64,000 nt of DNA from positions 79,085 to 143,084 of the forward strand of contig CAZCGA010000002.1 of assembly GCA_964498075.1 (NCBI GenBank), written 5' to 3'. This stretch comes from CAZCGA01 sp964498075 (GTDB lineage: Bacteria; Desulfobacterota; Binatia; HRBIN30). The notes below the pieces were generated by a model that did not search any database, had not been told where the DNA came from, and saw only the letters and a program-made list of their open reading frames with translations. The translations under genes and the position numbers were made by a program. Below are positions 62,001 through 64,000 of this stretch, in pieces. Every line of letters begins with the position of its first letter. The stretch's first letter is position 1.

Positions 62001-62629
62001 GACGCCAGTCTCCCCTGCAGGGCTTCCACCGCCGCCGGTGTCAGGATCAGCTTGTCGTAACGCAAGAGGTCGTACACGTTGGCGCCTTCGACACGCAGCA
62101 CCTTGATCAGCGGCAGGTTGCGTGCGGCGCGCTCGATCGTCGCATCTTTTGCGGGGATCACGATCAGCGCGTTCTTCACTTGCAGCTCGGCCATCAACTT
62201 GACGAGCAGCTTGGTCTTCGGCGCTTCGAGGGCGATCTTGTCTAACATGAGCAGCTTGCCGTCACGCACCTTCGATGCCAGCGCGGAGCGCAGCGCCGCC
62301 TTCCGCGCCGAGGCGGGAATGCGGTAGGAGTAGTCGCGGGGTTGCGGTCCGAAGATGGTGGCGCCGCCGACCCACAGCGGCGATCGCGAGCTGCCGGCGC
62401 GGGCGCGGCCGGTGCCCTTCTGCCGCCACGGCTTCTTGCCGCCGCCGCGGACGAAGGCGCGCGTCTTCGTCGAGGCCGTCCCGGAGCGGCGATTGGCCTG
62501 CTGCATGCGCACGGTCTCGTACAGCAGATGGCGGCGGACGGGGCCGCCGAACAACTCCGGCGGCAAGGTGATCTCGCCGACCGGCTCGTTGCGCTGCGAC
62601 AGCAAGGGCACGGTGACCGGCTCAGACAC
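61997..62629 (-). CDS. rplD: Ribosomal protein L4
   Basis: A 210-residue 50S protein. GTG 62629 is supported by AGGAG 9-13 bases upstream and overlaps rplC by 8 bases; the longer TTG-initiated frame has no homology. Signature RAFVRGGGKKPWRQKGTGRA lies near residue 55. Confidence 0.95.
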   Translation of the reverse strand: MSEPVTVPLLSQRNEPVGEITLPPELFGGPVRRHLLYETVRMQQANRRSGTASTKTRAFVRGGGKKPWRQKGTGRARAGSSRSPLWVGGATIFGPQPRDYSYRIPASARKAALRSALASKVRDGKLLMLDKIALEAPKTKLLVKLMAELQVKNALIVIPAKDATIERAARNLPLIKVLRVEGANVYDLLRYDKLILTPAAVEALQGRLAS

Positions 62630-63275
62630 TGGGCATCTCCTTGACTGCAAGGCGAATCATCACCAGACCGTTGCGGGCACCGGGGACGGCGCCGCGAATC
62701 AGCAGCACGTGATCGCTCGGCCGCACGGCGACCACCTCGAGGTTCTGTGTCGTCACCCGCTCGTTGCCGTACTGGCCGGCCATGCGCTTGCCCTTGAAGA
62801 CGCGTCCGGGGTACGAACGGTTACCGATCGAGCCGCCGTGGCGGAAGTACTCATGGGTACCGTGGCTCCCGGGGAAGCCCGAGAAACCGTGGCGTTTGAT
62901 GACGCCGGTGAAACCACGTCCCTTGCTCGTCCCGGTGACGTCGACGTGGTCGCCGACTTTGAAGAGGCTTTCGACGTTGATCTCCTGGCCGACGGTGTAG
63001 GTTGTGTCGTCGGCTGCCGGGAACTCGCGCAGCACGCTGAAGACGCCTTTGCCGGCCTTGAGGCAATGCGTGCGGTAGGCCTTGGTGGCGCGCTGCGCCT
63101 TCTTCTCGCCGAATCCGAGCTGCACGGCGGTGTATCCGTCGCGTGCAGCGGTCTTGGCTTGCACGACAGTACACGGCCCCGCTTGGATCACGGTGACCGG
63201 GATCAGCTCGCCCTTCGGGTCAAAGACCTGCGTCATGCCCAGCTTCTTGCCGATCAGTCCGACCATGGCCGTCAC
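62622..63275 (-). CDS. rplC: Ribosomal protein L3
   Basis: A 217-residue 50S protein. VGLIGKKLGMTQVFDPKGEL and the SHGTHEYFRHGGSIGNRSYP loop are conserved. GTG 63275 overlaps the rpsJ stop; ATG 63266 is an alternative start. Confidence 0.96.
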   Translation of the reverse strand: MTAMVGLIGKKLGMTQVFDPKGELIPVTVIQAGPCTVVQAKTAARDGYTAVQLGFGEKKAQRATKAYRTHCLKAGKGVFSVLREFPAADDTTYTVGQEINVESLFKVGDHVDVTGTSKGRGFTGVIKRHGFSGFPGSHGTHEYFRHGGSIGNRSYPGRVFKGKRMAGQYGNERVTTQNLEVVAVRPSDHVLLIRGAVPGARNGLVMIRLAVKEMPSV

Positions 63276-63580
63276 TGCAGCTTGATTTCCACGTCAACGC
63301 CGGCGGCGAGATCCAGCTTTCCCAGCGCGTCGATCGTCTGTTGGGTGGGCTCGAGGATGTCGAGCAGACGCTTGTGGGTACGGATCTCAAACTGTTCGCG
63401 CGATTTCTTGTCGACGTGGGGCGAGCGGTTCACGGTAAAGCGTTCGATATGGGTGGGCAGCGGAATGGGGCCGGCGACGCGGCCGCCCGTCTGGCGCACG
63501 GTCTCGACGATTTCCTTCACCGACTGATCCAGCAGCCGGTGATCGTACGCCTTCAAACGTATTCTGATCTTTTCGTTCAT
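63272..63580 (-). CDS. rpsJ: Ribosomal protein S10
   Basis: A 102-residue 30S protein, first gene of the S10 operon. KIRIRLKAYDHRLLDQSVKE and THIERFTVNRSPHVDKKSRE are diagnostic. It starts 73 bases after tuf. Confidence 0.97.
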   Translation of the reverse strand: MNEKIRIRLKAYDHRLLDQSVKEIVETVRQTGGRVAGPIPLPTHIERFTVNRSPHVDKKSREQFEIRTHKRLLDILEPTQQTIDALGKLDLAAGVDVEIKLQ

Positions 63581-63653
63581 ATCTCGCGCTTATCGCCCAG
63601 CCCGTCGCCGATCGTTCGCGTTGTGCGCTGCGACAAGCGATCCCGTACGCTCT

Positions 63654-64000
63654 CTACTTGAGAATCTTGCCGACGACGCCGGCGCCGACGGTGCGGCCGC
63701 CTTCGCGGATCGCGAAGCGCAACCCTTCGTCCATCGCAATCGGGGTGATCAGCTCGATCGACACCCGGATGTTGTCCCCCGGCATCACCATCTCCGTGCC
63801 CGCCGGCAACGTCACCACCCCCGTCACGTCCGTGGTCCGAAAGTAAAACTGCGGCCGGTAGCCGTTGAAAAACGGCGTGTGCCGCCCCCCCTCCTCCTTC
63901 GTCAACACGTACACCTCCGCCTTGAACTTCTTGTACGGCTTGATCGACCCCGGCTTGGCCAGCACCTGCCCGCGCTCCACCTCATCCTTGTCAATCCCGC
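63654..64000 (-). CDS. tuf: Elongation factor Tu, C-terminal part (continues outside)
   Basis: The last ~115 residues of EF-Tu (domains 2-3): VERGQVLAKPGSIKPYKKFK, HTPFFNGYRPQFYFRTTDVT and the end FAIREGGRTVGAGVVGKILK. The 5' part lies beyond the window's right edge. It precedes rpsJ as in the classical str-S10 junction. Confidence 0.97.
   Translation of the reverse strand, partial: GIDKDEVERGQVLAKPGSIKPYKKFKAEVYVLTKEEGGRHTPFFNGYRPQFYFRTTDVTGVVTLPAGTEMVMPGDNIRVSIELITPIAMDEGLRFAIREGGRTVGAGVVGKILK

Overview
GC-rich bacterial chromosome segment with one 10-base N gap (19305-19314). It looks like an uncultured deltaproteobacterium-related lineage, and Binatia/Binatota is my best guess. The reasons are long Thr-Pro linker secreted proteins, Cys-rich 'CDDGN' repeats typical of myxobacteria-like genomes, many CoA-thioester enzymes (three thiolase-fold proteins, a CaiB-type CoA transferase), a tungsten-type aldehyde:ferredoxin oxidoreductase, a GMC dehydrogenase with a Tat-exported small subunit, and very many palindromic dispersed repeats. 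The taxonomy is an inference; no rRNA or tRNA gene was recognised.

Layout. 1-7.5 kb, minus strand: an export-signal gene cut by the window edge, a GMC dehydrogenase and its small subunit, a PLP-dependent deaminase/desulfhydrase, a secreted protein of unknown function and an FAD oxidoreductase. 7.7-10.3 kb, plus strand: a tightly coupled exbB-exbD-AAA ATPase (Ycf46-like) operon. 10.3-13.4 kb: a decayed accessory island with composite palindromic repeats on both sides, a REP-associated tyrosine transposase with its own inverted repeats, an intact DUF433 antitoxin gene, a ruined DUF5615 toxin gene, and remnants of a GxxExxR and a CARDB gene. 13.5-24 kb: an XRE regulator, a DUF35 plus thiolase-fold (probably aldolase) pair, a zinc-peptidase plus Ycf45-like R3H ATPase operon, a thiolase, a lytic-transglycosylase-like protein, an ABC1 kinase and GlmU with a basic tail. 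24-36 kb, minus strand: a giant secreted multidomain protein, then flavin reductase, DUF2889, CoA transferase, DoxX, aldehyde:ferredoxin oxidoreductase, a degenerate receiver, a secreted protein and a TMTC-like membrane protein. 36-48.5 kb: a 1458-residue Cys-rich secreted protein, an alpha/beta hydrolase, a thiolase, a decapitated PPC-repeat protein with recent 324-bp tandem duplications, a stand-alone reverse transcriptase that resembles defence-associated RTs, and a TumA/TumE-like toxin-antitoxin pair.

48.7-64 kb, minus strand: the S10-spc-alpha ribosomal super-operon, read from right to left as tuf (partial), rpsJ, rplC, rplD, rplW, rplB, rpsS, rplV, rpsC, rplP, rpmC, rpsQ, rplN, rplX, rplE, rpsN, rpsH, rplF, rplR, rpsE, rpmD, rplO, secY, adk, map, rpmJ, rpsM, rpsK, rpsD, rpoA, rplQ. 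Most junctions are overlaps or short gaps, which indicates translational coupling. infA is not in its usual place between map and rpmJ.

The items most worth following up are the reverse transcriptase (45.5-47.4 kb), the exbBD-AAA operon, the RAYT element that cut a toxin gene, and the aldolase-like thiolase/DUF35 pair that lacks the thiolase cysteine.
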